From NCBI GenBank assembly GCA_900239685.1, contig OENT01000199.1:100382-164381 (forward strand): a stretch of DNA of 64,000 nt. The letters run 5' to 3'. Under the pieces are notes generated by a model. The model saw nothing but the letters and a program-made list of their open reading frames with translations, did not search any database and was not told where the DNA came from. Positions 47,885-61,017 of this stretch are shown one piece after another. Source of the stretch: Rotaria macrura. Taxonomy: Eukaryota > Rotifera > Eurotatoria > Philodinida > Philodinidae. Every line of letters begins with the position of its first letter. The stretch's first letter is position 1. Position numbers and translations under genes: made by a program.

Positions 47885-50800
47885 ATGACAGCTGCTAATA
47901 AATGGTTCGGAATAATCAAAGACACAGCGAAGAATCGAATTGAAAAAATTACAGAAACTATTGATAAAAAACTTAAAGAAGCTCAGAAAGATCTCGACAG
48001 GTATCAAATTTTATTTCTAATCTATATTAGACACATTATGTTTATTTATTTATTTTTTATCTAAATGAAGACAACGCATAGAAGCAGAAGCAGCCGAGAA
48101 AATAACTCCACAACAGAAAATATGGCGACCATCAACTGAAAATCCTGATGGTGAAATCGTTACTATTATAAAACCACCTCCTGTCGGTTAGTCATATTTT
48201 TCATTCGCTCTCTAGAAGAAAAAAAAACTTCGTCAAATTTCTATCGAGAGACTTCGGTAAATTTCTTTTATTCACAAGATTGTAAAAACTTAGGAGAAGT
48301 GAAAAATTGAATGAAACATTTCTTAGCGAAAAGGAAAGAATGATAAGTACATTGGTATATTTTTCTCATTAGTCACATTCAACATGAATTATTGGAATGG
48401 AATATGTATCTAAACTACGACCCATACGAGTAGTAACTCATTCAAACTTCCTTCTTCAAAATATAAAGTTACTAATTTTAATTGACGGGCTGTATGCACT
48501 ATGAAATTTTCAAGATAAATATCGATCTTTGCTAACAGTCATCAAATCTAAGTCAAGAGAAAAATAGAATAAAAATTAAAGTATCACTTTTCTTTTTCAA
48601 TTGGCAACTGTTATTGATAAACGATTTGTGTATTCGCCTGGTATCTGTAACAATGATATAATACAGTTCTCTACGAAAGATAATACAATATTGAATAGCA
48701 ACTGACTTGATTTTCCTCCTTATGCTACAAAATATTGAATTAGCATATTGTTGAACTTTACTTAAATCAAGTTAAATCAAAGCGAGTGAACCATAATAGT
48801 AAATATTCATTTGTCAAATTTTTCCGAAGTATTACTCAACACAATCATTAATTAGTAGTCATTAAAAAATCGAAGTGAATTAAATTATGAGAAAAATAAC
48901 AATCAACTGAAGATGCACCGAATCCTCATCTATTGTAGACGTCACTTTTATTCGAAGATTTTACACACAGTAAGACGACGTATGATGAACATGATCTAGG
49001 AGTTGAGAGTCTCGAAATTCTAGAAACTTTTGTATTGGTTTTTTTTTCAACCTTTTTCTTTCGATAAAATAATGTATGGAATCTCTGATTAATTCTTCTA
49101 GTTCCACCAGATGTTCCATCACCTCCACTTATTTTACGCACAACAACATCAGTCCCTGAACCTCTTACGATCCCACGTGCAAGAGGAAAACGACGTCATT
49201 CAAAAAGGAATGGTAAACATTTAACTTGTAATTTCAATCTAATTTTCTATCATTTAATATTCTTAGGTTTTTCCATGACATCGAGTGTTGTACTAGATCA
49301 TGAAGTTGATTCGGTTAATGAACTGAAGAATAATTCTAGCACACAACCAGACCTTGACGCAGACATCATTCATACTCTTGATACTATTACGAATGAAATA
49401 GTTAATAGAGAAATTATTGAACGATGTTTAAATGATTTGGTAGACATCATATCGATTGTTGATGAATTAGTTGAAAGCACTACATCTATTACGGTTATAC
49501 CAAACGAAGTTTTACAATTAGCAACAGACTCAGTTCAACATGACTTGGAAGATATTATCAAAGCTGAAAATGAAGAATCTGTATCAAGTAAAATTGAGTC
49601 AGATGAAGAAAATACTCAACAGAACATATCATTAGGTGATGAATTAAAACCAGAGGCAAACATGGATTATGTAGCAAACATTCATTCTGATCAAGAAAGC
49701 ACATCAAATAATATAATCAATGATAATACATATGCTTTGACGAGTTTTACCGAATTATTAGGTGAACCCAGTTATTCAAATGAAAATCATTCGGTTTTAT
49801 CAGAAAATATTATAGCCGAGCGGCCAAATGAACTCGAAGATTCGTTTGATGAATTGAAAAAGTCAATGATTCACATACATCGAACATTGGAGAAGCCACC
49901 AGAAAAACCAGCATATCTAACTGAATTAGGTGATTTTATGTCTCATATCGAAAAGGATGTAGATGATGAATTCTTTTTCACATCAAATACCAAAAGATTA
50001 GACAACAATACTTACACTACAGTAAACGAACTGAATATTACAACTAACAAACCAGATGCTATAGTAACATTATCTTCGGAGATTCTCAATGATAGTCAAG
50101 TCGAAATCATCGATAAAATTCCACTAGATAATGATTCAATGAGTGATGATCATAATTTATCAATTGATGACTCGAATCAAAATACTTGTACAACCATGAT
50201 TGAACCATATGTTGAAGAGAAGAAAAGATTTTCTATTGTTAGTTGTCATTCAATTCCGCCTGGAACAAAGATTGATCATATGAGTTGCTCATCAACTTAT
50301 ATTTACATTTGTACTAATGAAAAAAAAATATTCTATGCAAAATTTGATACTGATAATAATACGGATTCATTACTTCAGTGGGTGCAACATTCTGAACTAG
50401 CTGAACAACTTGTTGTTAGTAATAGTAATCGAACTGTGTGGCGACTTTATAACAAACATCTTTATTCATGTAATGAACCAAATAAATTTCCGCCCATCGG
50501 TTCACTATGGAATGAAATAAAAATTGGCAAACGACAATCAATATTTAGCATGTCAATCAATGATCAATGTGGATGGTATGTACAGAGAAAAATTGTATTC
50601 ATTAACAAAAATCTGATCTAAATTGATCTATGGTATGGTAGAGGTGTAACCGATAGTGGTTTTCTCCTGATCGCTACCGTTTTCGATCGTAATATCTCGG
50701 AATGAGTTATTGTTCATGTTTTTCGCCCTATAAGGGAAAAATATCGACGTTCTGGCGAGTTATACCTAATTCTCAATGACTACAGATACTACCTCAGATT

Positions 50801-53800
50801 TTCGTGTTACTATTAAAATGATGTTATGAACGTTGGAGTCGAGGTGAGAGCAGAGGACTTCATTGACGAAGTCTCCAGTTGTTTCCTTCTTAATTGAAGT
50901 AATCAACGAGATAGTTCCTTCCAGATTCTCAGTTTGCTTTTGGAAATCTCCTCAAAGATACTGTTGTTCTTTAAACTTAATCACACAACTTTTGATATTT
51001 CAAGGAGTTTAGCGGATTTTTCGGCATACTGCATTTTGTTCTCTTTTAATGATCTTTCATTTAGATGAAAAATAATCTTCTCATAGGTTTCCAACATAGT
51101 AGAGGTAGCTCCTTCTTATTGTAAATTTTAGTTCTATGAGAATTTTACTGAAATCTTGGTTTTCTCTCATTTAGTAACTATGAATGACTATAAAATTCTA
51201 GAGGGCTAGAGAATCTATACTAGTGAAATATTAATTGGACATAGAAATTATGAATCACTCGAAGTCTTTCCATTAAGTTTGCTTTGCTATTTCTTTTTTG
51301 TCGTGTCCGCGAAATACATAGTGTAAATCAAAAAAAACATGAAATCCATTATGTCACAAATTACAACAAAAGGCAGTGATTATATTACATACCTCAAAAA
51401 AAAATTTTAATATACAAAAATACACACTTGAATGGTCGATATTTCGAGAAAAACTAGACCAGCCCGATCTAAACAAATTTGTGTCTACCGGTTGGTATAC
51501 CGATCGATAAGGAGTCTATATTGGGCTGCGGCGCACCAGTGGGTTACAACTCAGAGATGTTCCATTTTTATGTTTTCACAGTGGAACCAACAATTTTTCC
51601 TTGCTTCTCTCAAAAAAGAAAGAAATTAATCTTTGTATTTTTGTTCGAACATGTATTCATAATTTCTTTTCTTAAGGTATATCAAAGACGATGGTACACT
51701 TTGGTTAATACGAATAAATGACAAATCACATCAACCATTAAATGTTGCTTGTCCATTTAATTTAAATCGAGTATTTTGTTGTGCAGAAAAAGTTGCTGTA
51801 TCAACAAGTAGTGGAGAAATATTGGTTCGTATAGGATGTACAGATGATTGTCCGGAGGGTGATGGATGGATTTTTATTGAACATAAGTGAGAAAAACAAA
51901 CTTGTTTTTGATTTTTCTACATGTTTTTAAATATTCTAGTTTTGGTCTCATTGGTGATTTTGTATTATTAACAATAGATAGCATTATATGTTTTGTGGAT
52001 AATAATCATCACCTATGGATACATCAATGGTCATCTGATAGAGGATACTTTGAAATTTTATGTAACGATGAATTTCCCATGTTTCATCAACGATATCTAA
52101 TGTGTGCCAATTCAGAGTTATTATGTTTGACTGATTGTGAAGAGCAAATTCATCTATTTTCAGATTCTTTAACAGGTAAATAATAAGCATCAATGAGTGT
52201 TCTCGAATGGTACATGTTTTTTCTTGTACAGGTATTCGATGGAAATTCATAGAAAATCATACTCGTCTACAACGTTTAATTGGAGCATTTTCAAATGAAA
52301 GTTTGTGGTGCTGTTCGTTTTGTTTTTTGTTTCTAAATTTTATTGCTTTCTAGATTTTGTTTGGGCATTGACAACGGAAAAAATGATTGCTTCGTCAAAC
52401 AATCGAACACTGGTGAAACCAGCTCTAGCTGGATATTTAACACATGCAACATTCGTACCAGATAATTGTTCACAAGGTACAAAATACGTTGTTTGTTTTA
52501 TTTTTTTCCGTGTTTTTTTTTCCAACACACTTTTATTTCGATTAGATACTACACTTTGGTCTCTTGATGAATCATGTAATATTTATGTACGAGCGAATGT
52601 GGACCAAGATATAAAATGGGAACAATTAGATCAAAGTCAATTTGGTAAACAAGAATATCTATTCGATAAAGAAATTTCTGTAATTTCTCGTTAATGTTAG
52701 AATGGAATCGACGATTAGTTCACATTGCATGTAATAATACTGGCGTTTGGGCAGTTGATGATCAAGGCTATGTTCATTTTCGTCATGGTCATATGTATTC
52801 AAATGAATTGTCACTTTTACCTCCAGCTTGGATACCAATACCCGGTGAACCAAGAAGATATCGAAGTTTTTCACAAGTATTCTGTGGACCAGTTGAATGG
52901 ATGGTAACATAAACTTTGTTCATTCAATTCATACGTCGAAGCATATTGTTGAATCTAAATAATCTTAGCCAAACTATTCATTCATGTTGTTGTTGTTCGA
53001 ATCTCGAAGATGCAAAATTTCAAAAAATCTATTACTTCGAGCAGGCAATCTTTCAAAAAATGAGATCTGAGATGAGCAAAATTTAGAAAGAAAACTATTA
53101 CGATTAAGAGAATGAGTACATAATCGATCTAGCGGTTCTCAATCATCAAAAAACTCCCCCACATCATCACTCACATTGATATCTTCGTCGAGATCCTTTC
53201 AATTTAAGCCGCTCATACCATTCAGATCACTGGATGTAAGCGTGACAGTTTAGCAGTACATGTAACCGATGAGATGGCATGAGAATGAAGTTCACGGTCT
53301 CTGTCAATTTTTTATGTCTACACTCATCGGCATCACCGCTCATATCCTCGCTATTGCTTTCTAACAGGTCATTTATTTGACAGTTCATTTGGAGATTTGG
53401 ACTCTACACTATTTGTTCCATTCTTATATAAGCGAGAAAACGTAGACGTAGTTGTAAGATTAGTGATTTCCAATTTGAAAATAGCATTCGGAGAGTCATT
53501 AGTGTAAGCATGAGAGTTGAGGATATTAGTTTGTTTATTGTCGTATAGTTTATCTACTTGTTTCTAGGAAATTTATAACTATGTGGGTTAATCTGACTAG
53601 CGTCAACATGTTTACGATGAAAATTATTCTTCATTTACTTATAAGACAATTGAGAGTCAAAATAAGGGTCTGGTTCAAGATCTTACCTATTAATTTCTTC
53701 ATTACTCTCTGAATTCGATAGAAAACTGGTTGGTTATTCTTGAATGATTTCACAATAAATCCCCTCACCAAAATCTATGTTTTCATTCAAGTTTTTAAAA

Positions 53801-55106
53801 AACATGTGCATAGGTAAAAGTGTGACATACACATTGTTGTTTGAATTCGTTTGATTTTCAAGAGATTATTGGACGAGACATGGACATACATGATATGACA
53901 GAAAAAGAATAATAATAGTAATTAATGACCAAACTCTAGACGTTGAATGAATTGACATTTATGAAATATCTTCAAGTTAAATAAATTATTACTCGCTTTG
54001 AATTACATCTCTTAATATATGAATAATATTTCAATTAAAATAATCATCTAGTATAAATGAGAAAAACTAAAAGATAATTGTTAAAATAATTCTAGTCTTT
54101 ATTGTGATATAAAATCACGTCCATTTGATAGTTGCAGAATTTCATTAGAAAAGATCATTATATGTTAGAAAAAAATAATTTTTCTGTTGTATCGTAGTTC
54201 TATAATTGTATTCAAAATCATGTGATTTTAGTTTAACAAAAACAACAATCATCATTTAAAAAAAAGCATATTAGGTCAAACAAAAATCGTTGTCCACAAA
54301 AACCAAGAGTAAATTATCATGCATATATTGACTTTCATACGACTCTGTAGAACGATCGTATTTCTTCGTATCGTGTACAACGGGAACATAATCTTCTCGA
54401 ATGAAATGTTGAATGTATGTGAATTTCGATTTCTTAGTTATGAAATATAAAACCTTGTCTAGCATGAATAGAGAGCTGCAGTCATTTGTAATATAATTAT
54501 CATAAGATAACTCAATTAAGGATCGAATAAAAAAAGAAGTGATTGTTTGTATATCTTATGCATAGAACACGTCATATATATATAGTGTTAATCAATTATG
54601 TTAATTATTCTCTCCGACAATAAACTATTTTTTACAATATTCATAGGTCTACGCAACAGATAATAAGCAAACTGTTTATGCTCGGGTTGGTATCAACGAT
54701 GAGAATCGTATTGGAACATCATGGGAAGCTTATGAAGGTAAATAATAATTTTTAAATTTCAAGAAAAAGTTTTTTTTTAATTTAATTTCATCTTTGAATA
54801 GATTGTTCAGCACTTGAATTAGCTATTAGTGAACGTACATTATGGTTATTGACAAGTTGTGGACAAATTCAATGTCGAGAAAATATTACTGCTGCAAACC
54901 CAATCGGAACACGATCAACAACATTAGACGGTCGTTTTCTTTCACTTACAGGTATGATGTAGAACAAAAAGAAAAAGAAATAATTAGCAATGTTTTTTTT
55001 TTCTTTTTCTCTTTCAGTGTCAATCGATGATAGGCAGGTGTGGGCACTAGATTGTAAGCGTAATTTATTAAAACTTGATCGACTGACTGTTTTATTTGAA
55101 AAATAA
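47885..55106 (+). CDS. Tectonin beta-propeller repeat protein
   Basis: Thirteen exons (47885-48000, 48071-48186, 49102-49212, 49267-50575, 51677-51886, 51940-52175, 52232-52300, 52354-52476, 52546-52644, 52701-52903, 54647-54737, 54802-54951, 55018-55106) keep phase and give 973 residues. The N-terminus is a charged helix that may form a coiled coil (residues 1-60), then a Pro-rich and basic stretch. Next is a long acidic, Ser/Asn/Glu-rich low-complexity region in exon 4. The C-terminal half has repeated tectonin-type blades (GTLWLIRIN, TTLWSLDES, GVWAVDDQGYVHFRHG, TVYARVGI...GTSW, RTLWLLTSCGQIQCRENI...NPIGT, QVWALDCKRN). Such blades occur in TECPR1/TECPR2, which act in autophagosome-lysosome traffic. 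It lacks the TECPR2 WD40 region and the TECPR1 dysferlin/PH domains, so orthology is open. It starts 315 bases after the ARM-FN3 stop. Confidence 0.8.
48187..49101. other. Intron 2 of the tectonin gene
   Basis: 915 bases of AT-rich intron without recognised features. Confidence 0.55.
50576..51676. other. Intron 4 of the tectonin gene
   Basis: 1.1 kb. Two patches (50640-50770 and 51430-51560) are richer in G and C than the rest, and look like old inserted DNA; no terminal repeats or ORF were recognised. Confidence 0.4.
52904..54646. other. Intron 10 of the tectonin gene
   Basis: A 1.74-kb intron. The minus strand of 53100-53400 reads as broken, acidic protein-like sequence with several stops (DMSGDADE, MPSHRL, DEDINVSDD), which may be a decayed transposon coding region. 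The rest is AT-rich. Confidence 0.4.
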
Positions 55107-55317
55107 AGGTGTTTAAGTGTATTGTTTTTCTCTAAAAGTTATATAAGTTTAAAAAGAAAATAGGAGGATATGAAAGACAATTGTTCGATTTACGAAGAAC
55201 GTAACCATGGAAATTTTTCCAGTTTTGCTGAGTCAGGAAATAGATACCTGAAATAAAAATCGACAAAGAAAAATAATTTGAAAAATCGTTGTAAAAAAAA
55301 ATTTATAGTCATCAAAG

Positions 55318-57043
55318 TTACCTGCTTGAATATTCACTACTAATGGAATCCGGTATAACACGAGCTAATGGTCGACCAGGTAGTGTATAATCAGGTTGAG
55401 GATTGATTGTAAATGGTGAATAAGGCAATTCTTCAGGTTGTTGATATCGATCCATGAATTCGGTTTCGCCGGGAAATGTTAAATTAATACCTGCTTTACG
55501 AACTTCATTACTATAGTCAGTACCATATGAGAATGATGTTGAATGAAAATTGGACGTTGCCATTGACTGTTGTGGTTCTATTCGAGAGGAAAAAAATGGT
55601 ATGACTTCCTTAGGTAAATAAGAAACCTGTTGTTTGTGTTGGACGTAAATAGCCAAGAAGTTTTTGATCATTGTTCGTTGGTTGTTGACTCGTTGTGTTT
55701 GTTCCTGATGGACCAAAGTCTATATAGAAGAATAGAAATAATGGACATTATAGAGTTTCTGTCTTTCGTGTTCTTTTTTTATTCAAATACGTCGATAAGA
55801 ATGAACCCAGGCTTTCCAATCAGGTGTTGATGATGGTTGAGTAAATGTTTGTGAACGAGGTAATTTTCGATCGGCCCATACTGTATGAACATTTAATGGT
55901 TGATTACCATTACGAGTTAAATTATGTCGATAACCAATGTAACGATCAGTTACACCGAGATGATGAGCAATATTATCTAATCGAGCATATGAGCCTGATG
56001 CATAAGGTTGAAGATTCTAAAATAGGAAGAAAATAATTTTGACTATGATTTAATGAATAGACAACAATGAAACGGATAGAAAAATTTTACTTGAAGATAT
56101 TCGATTAATGTATCACATGCCCAACTATTCAATTCTCGTATTTGATTTTCTTCTTTATTTTTAACTGTAGTTGTATGAAGACATGTATTCAATTCTTGTG
56201 TAAGACTGCGTCCTTTCGAAATGAGTTCTTCTACGTCTACGAAGAAAAATTTTAGTAACATTCTTAACATTATAAAAATCAAAACAAAGACATTAACTAA
56301 CATCCAAAATAAATAAATATTCAAGGATTATTTTTGTCTCTTTTTTATTCGTAATGATTTTCATCATCAACGTTTTTCTTTGTACATATTTCATCTGTGC
56401 ATCGAAAAACAAATGTCCATGTGAAGAGTTCTTCGTTGGAATGAAGATTTACTTGTATGTATCAAAAGAGAAACGTACTTCTTGAATGAGAACTCTATTT
56501 CAAGAAAATCGTTCACATGATCCAATTACTGTTTTCCAAAAAAGAAAAGTTAAATAAAGAAAGGAGAAGTGTAACATGTTCTTTCAAACAAAAATACAAG
56601 ATGAAGGTCGACGATTCATTCCAGGTTGAAATACAATGAGCTATTTTTCACTTTTGCCTATGGAATATTCGCTAATAATATCACGTATATTAAATTAAGA
56701 AATTCTTCCGAAGTTTCCTTACTAGAAATTCTAGTAGTTATTTGAATGTATCTATGTGATGATAGATTTTTCAAATAGAATCGAATTATATGACCTTCAC
56801 AAGAAAAGAACCAAGTTTTTTACTTGTTTGATTTGATCGCATTTCATTTGGATCGAATTGTTTTGCCCAACTTTTTGATCCACGTTGAAATTCATAATCA
56901 AGTTTGATATTATCCAACGCATTGTTGATATGTTTGATATGATTTGCTATTTCATTTGTATAATAATGGCAACCGGATGTTAAAATTTGATTGAATTTCG
57001 ATTGAAGATTTTTAATATCGTTGTCTAAACCTTGTGAATACAT
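55318..57043 (-). CDS. Conserved-looking protein of unknown function (314 residues)
   Basis: Five exons (57043-56824, 56236-56091, 56016-55791, 55719-55627, 55577-55318) join in phase. The first two encode charged amphipathic helices that may form a coiled coil (IKNLQSKFNQIL, VEELISKGRSL). The third has a Tyr/His/Arg-rich stretch (YARLDNIAHHLGVTDRYIGY, then TVWADRKLPRSQTF). The last two are Pro/Ser/Tyr-rich and probably disordered. There is no signal peptide or TM helix. I do not recognise the family. The Tyr/Pro-rich C-terminal half recalls small axonemal microtubule-associated proteins, but this is only an impression. Its 3' end faces the tectonin gene tail to tail, with 211 bases between the stop codons. 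An alternative last donor coincides with the stop codon. Confidence 0.65.
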
Positions 57044-59501
57044 GTTTATAGAAGTAACAAAATAATATGATGAATGATGAAAAAATAGTAATCAATCGAA
57101 GACATTTTATTCACATGTCACCTGGCAACAGACCTTAAAAAGAATTTAAAAAACACGAGAGAGAGACAGAGAGAAAAAAAGTGAATGTCAAACATATTAA
57201 ATGTAAACTAGATATCGTGGTTGATTAGCATGATTGAATTAATTCAAGAATTTGTTTTGACAAAATTTATTAGTTCACTATTTCATATAGATAGCATGAT
57301 ATATGGTGAAAAATTCTCAACAAACATCGTGTACGAAGAAAATATTTTCTGTTCACAAAAAAACATTTTTTGATATTTGATTTTGCCAAAAAATTTCTAT
57401 AAGATTTTATTCGTAAACTCTGTCGTTTTAGAGAATGCAAAATTTTGTCAGAAAGTATCACATTGAACATGAAACAATAAAGAACACATTCTGTACCGAA
57501 ATGACTAATATGCGTAACCGGATCTGCAAATTTCCGTCGGACATAGCACAAAGTCAATGATCGAATTTCTCTAGTAACGAATAGTATCAAAATCTAAACC
57601 TATTGTTTGAACATTCAAACTAAGCAACAGCTCGTATCTCTTTATATTGGAACATTAAATTTCTGAAAATTTTTCACTACGATACGCTGTAGTGCATAAC
57701 AGACATATTGCTTTGTTTTTAAATTTAAATCAAATCAGAACACTTGCTCTTGCGATTTGTAGCGTATCGATAAAGTTGAAGAAACAATCGAGTAGAGAAT
57801 TATTAATGAAACATGAAATGTAAATTGTACGTTTCCTAACGAAATTAACCATCGAGCTCTCGGATTTTTTATACTTTATAAAAAAAAGAACATTATTGAA
57901 GAGCTATACCTCGAGTGTAAAAGCAATTCTACCGATGTTTTTTGTTATTACATTGGAATCAATGCTTGGCTTAATACATCATTGCATATGTTTTTATTCT
58001 CTATCTCTCGTTATATTCAATCTACTTGTATTCACTGCTGATTGTTCCAATAATAGAAATTCATCCAAAGACTTGAATAGTACCTTCATATACTTCCCAA
58101 ACAACCATAGGATGGTTCATCCAATGCCTTTTCTTTATATCTTGATGAGCAGAAATACGAAGTCATTCTCCATTGTCATCGCAGTGAAATATACAAGATT
58201 CAATCAGCATATGGTTAACTTTTAAAAGTTGAAGTAGATTTTTCTTGCAACACACGGAAGACAATTATAAAAATAAAGTTGATACACCTGCAATATATTC
58301 ATAGTATAGCCACAACGAACAACATTGCTTTTCTTCTAGAGGTACATAACCTTTTTTTATGTAGAAATATTGAATCTTTTTTAGAATCTGAAAGAAATGA
58401 ATTTCGATATGAAATTTTACCCATCAGCAGTTTAAATGATTCTCATACTGCTCTGAAATTTTCAGTCAACACGGATGCTATACTGTTGAGATATTGAACA
58501 TAGAAACGAATCGACAACATTTTGCAAAAAAAAAGCTCACAAAATTCGATTCTTCATCAACATGTTTTATTTTCAGATGTGAACAACAGTTGTTACTGAA
58601 ATTTTTCCATGGCCATACACATAGTGTTTCGGTTATTTCTGGGCAAAAATTCAAGTCGAAATTCCATTGTTTTGATTTTCATTATGATATTGTCTTTCGC
58701 TAGTGAAATGATTTAAAATTTAAGTGGTAATTGCATCAGATTCATGGATACTATGTTTCACATTATCGCTTTAAAACATCTAAGGCCACACGTTACCTTC
58801 GGAACAGAATGAGGATATTAAAAAATGCATGAATCGTAAAAGACGTACTGTTCGTTCGAAGAGTCACTTGAAAATTATAGTTTCGTCTCTGCATGATCAC
58901 CAAGTTCATGTTCGTTCAGATTGAAAGAGTCCTTCAGCTTCAAAGGTGGTTAAATTAGGTATTTTCTTCATTCTGACAGGAATCAGTTCAGAAGTTAGAG
59001 CAATAGCAGACTCAATCGAAATGTCAAATAAGTAAACAAATATAAACGCTCCCTTAGATAGATGCTATACAAGAAAGAATTCATGTAGTAGCATTTGAAT
59101 GTCAATATAGAAATTCATTGTCGTATTCAACATTGAGCAAATGTAGTTCCATATTTTTCTTTTGATACCGAATGCAAAAGAAAATGGTCAATATAAACAG
59201 TAAATAGAATAGATCTGTAAACATGATGCACATTGTAAAGATTTTATTTGTAAGTTTTATTTCTTAAGCAAAAGAAAAAGTCATCAAATGTCGTTCAGTA
59301 TCACAATTTTCAAACTAGAAATCTTTTAAATATATTTCCAAACAAAAGATATACACAAACATCATTAGTTCATTGTTTACTTATTTTGATAAAAGAAAAG
59401 CTATATTGATAGCAATAATGAATTAGATTATTAGTTATCATTAAAAACGATCACAATTGATTATGTCTAGTCAAGAGAGAAAATTCGAAACATTTGGATT
59501 A
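57044..59501. other. Non-coding intergenic DNA
   Basis: About 2.5 kb. Several open frames (57896-58225, 58279-58703) look weakly protein-like but have no splice context or domain. No repeat structure was recognised. Confidence 0.45.
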
Positions 59502-60838
59502 TTAACCAATATGTAACGTAATGTTATTTTTAATCATCAACGTCTTTAACATCTGACATGTCTTGGCCCATCGTTGTTCATCAATTAAATTCGCAGGGTG
59601 GATGTTAAGAGTTACTGTTTTTAAATTTTTTAATGATTGAATACATGTTTCCCATTGTCGACAATCGAGATAGTCTAAATTTTGAAGTGGAATACGACAT
59701 TCTATATTAAGTTCTTCTACATGAGGTGTAATAACTAATAGAAATTTAATAAATTGATCGAATGAAAGATTGAATAATTTGACATTTAATATAAATCTAG
59801 ATATTTGATTTGTGCATGTCATAGTTTCTGTAGATAAAAAATTAATTTGCTTAGCTATTATGTGTAGAGATTGTAAATATTGTAAATATTGTAATAATAG
59901 ATAAAGTCGACCGATAAAAATATTTTCATCAATACCAAACAATCGTAAGTTTTTAATTGAACTGTTGAATGTCGGTTTATATAATAATGGACACATAGCT
60001 ATACCCAATCGTAGAGTACATGTTTGTAAATTTTTAAGTGATAGAATTATTTGTAGAAAATCACGTAGTTTTAATTTATCGCCAGACGAAGTCGAACTAA
60101 TATGTAAATGTTGAAGATGAATAGCAATTTGTTGAAATAGATTGAGAAAATCTTGTGTCACATGGAAACGATGAAGAACAAGTTTTGTGAGACAAGGAAA
60201 ATATAATAAATTTGCATATTTTGTAAGATCAATCTAAATGTCATGGAATAGTATTAGAAAGAAGAAACATAGACATTCAATTCTTCAATATCCACACATC
60301 TCCTATGATGACGTTGTTCAAACTGGTGACAGTACATATTCATGTACACATATATATCTCATTGCTAGTTCGAAAAATTTGCCTTTTTTTCTTCTTCTTA
60401 GCAACCTATTCGTACACAAAGCTAGTTCTAACAGTCCTAAAGCTATGGGATTCGATCAAATTCTTCCACATCTGAACATTCATAATTCGAAGAATAATCC
60501 CCGTCCCTTGCAATTAACACGTCTACAAAAATAACTGACAATTCTCTAGAAAGAAGAAAAGATAGTTCAAAGATTTGCACACGTACTTTCTTGATATTTT
60601 CCAATCGTAAGCTATTAATGTTTTCTCGATGTGTTAAACGTGGTAAAATAAATTCAAGTAAATATTTGGTATCTTTATCATGATTTTTAACACTAAAATG
60701 TATTTGATAATATAATAGCATTTGATTAAATCTTGTATTTAAACCAAAGAATGCATTAAATTGATTTTTAAGTTTTAAATATGAGAATATATCGAACCAA
60801 ATTTCACAAGATAAATCTTCAATTTTACTACTATACAT
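59502..60838 (-). CDS. F-box protein with leucine-rich-repeat-like C-terminus
   Basis: A likely substrate receptor of an SCF ubiquitin ligase. Exon 1 (to 60587) and exon 2 (60233-59502) join in phase 0 (donor AAGAAA|GTACGT, acceptor CATTTAG), giving 327 residues from the ATG at 60838. The F-box is at the very N-terminus (about residues 4-45: IEDLSCEIWFDIFSYL...FFGLNTRFN). The rest is a degenerate LRR array with many LxxLxL units (LTKLVLHRF, LQHLHISS, LQTCTLRLG, IKNLRLFGI, VEELNIEC, LKTVTLNIH). This architecture matches a very large F-box family of bdelloid rotifers. Upstream in-frame ATGs at 60877 and 60958 would add residues; the longest adds a hydrophobic stretch foreign to the family. It lies 180 bases downstream of the ART-TPR gene, same strand. 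Confidence 0.85.
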
Positions 60839-61017
60839 GATCGAAATAGATGGTGAGAATAAAGGTAACTTGTTCATATCGATATTGAAAACGAAATAAA
60901 CACATATGTATAATGAAAAGAAACTCAAAGAGAAAGAAATATTATGATGCAAGAACATGACTCAGAAGAGAAAAAAAAATATTTATTTTGTAATTATATG
61001 TAATCTTCGATGAAAGT

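Noticed and set aside
51432..51721. Two overlapping plus-strand frames inside tectonin intron 4
   Set aside because: They run through the acceptor of the real exon 5 and have no domain of their own.
57896..58703. Three successive plus-strand frames that look partly protein-like
   Set aside because: No consistent splice signals or domain; insufficient to call a gene or a pseudogene.
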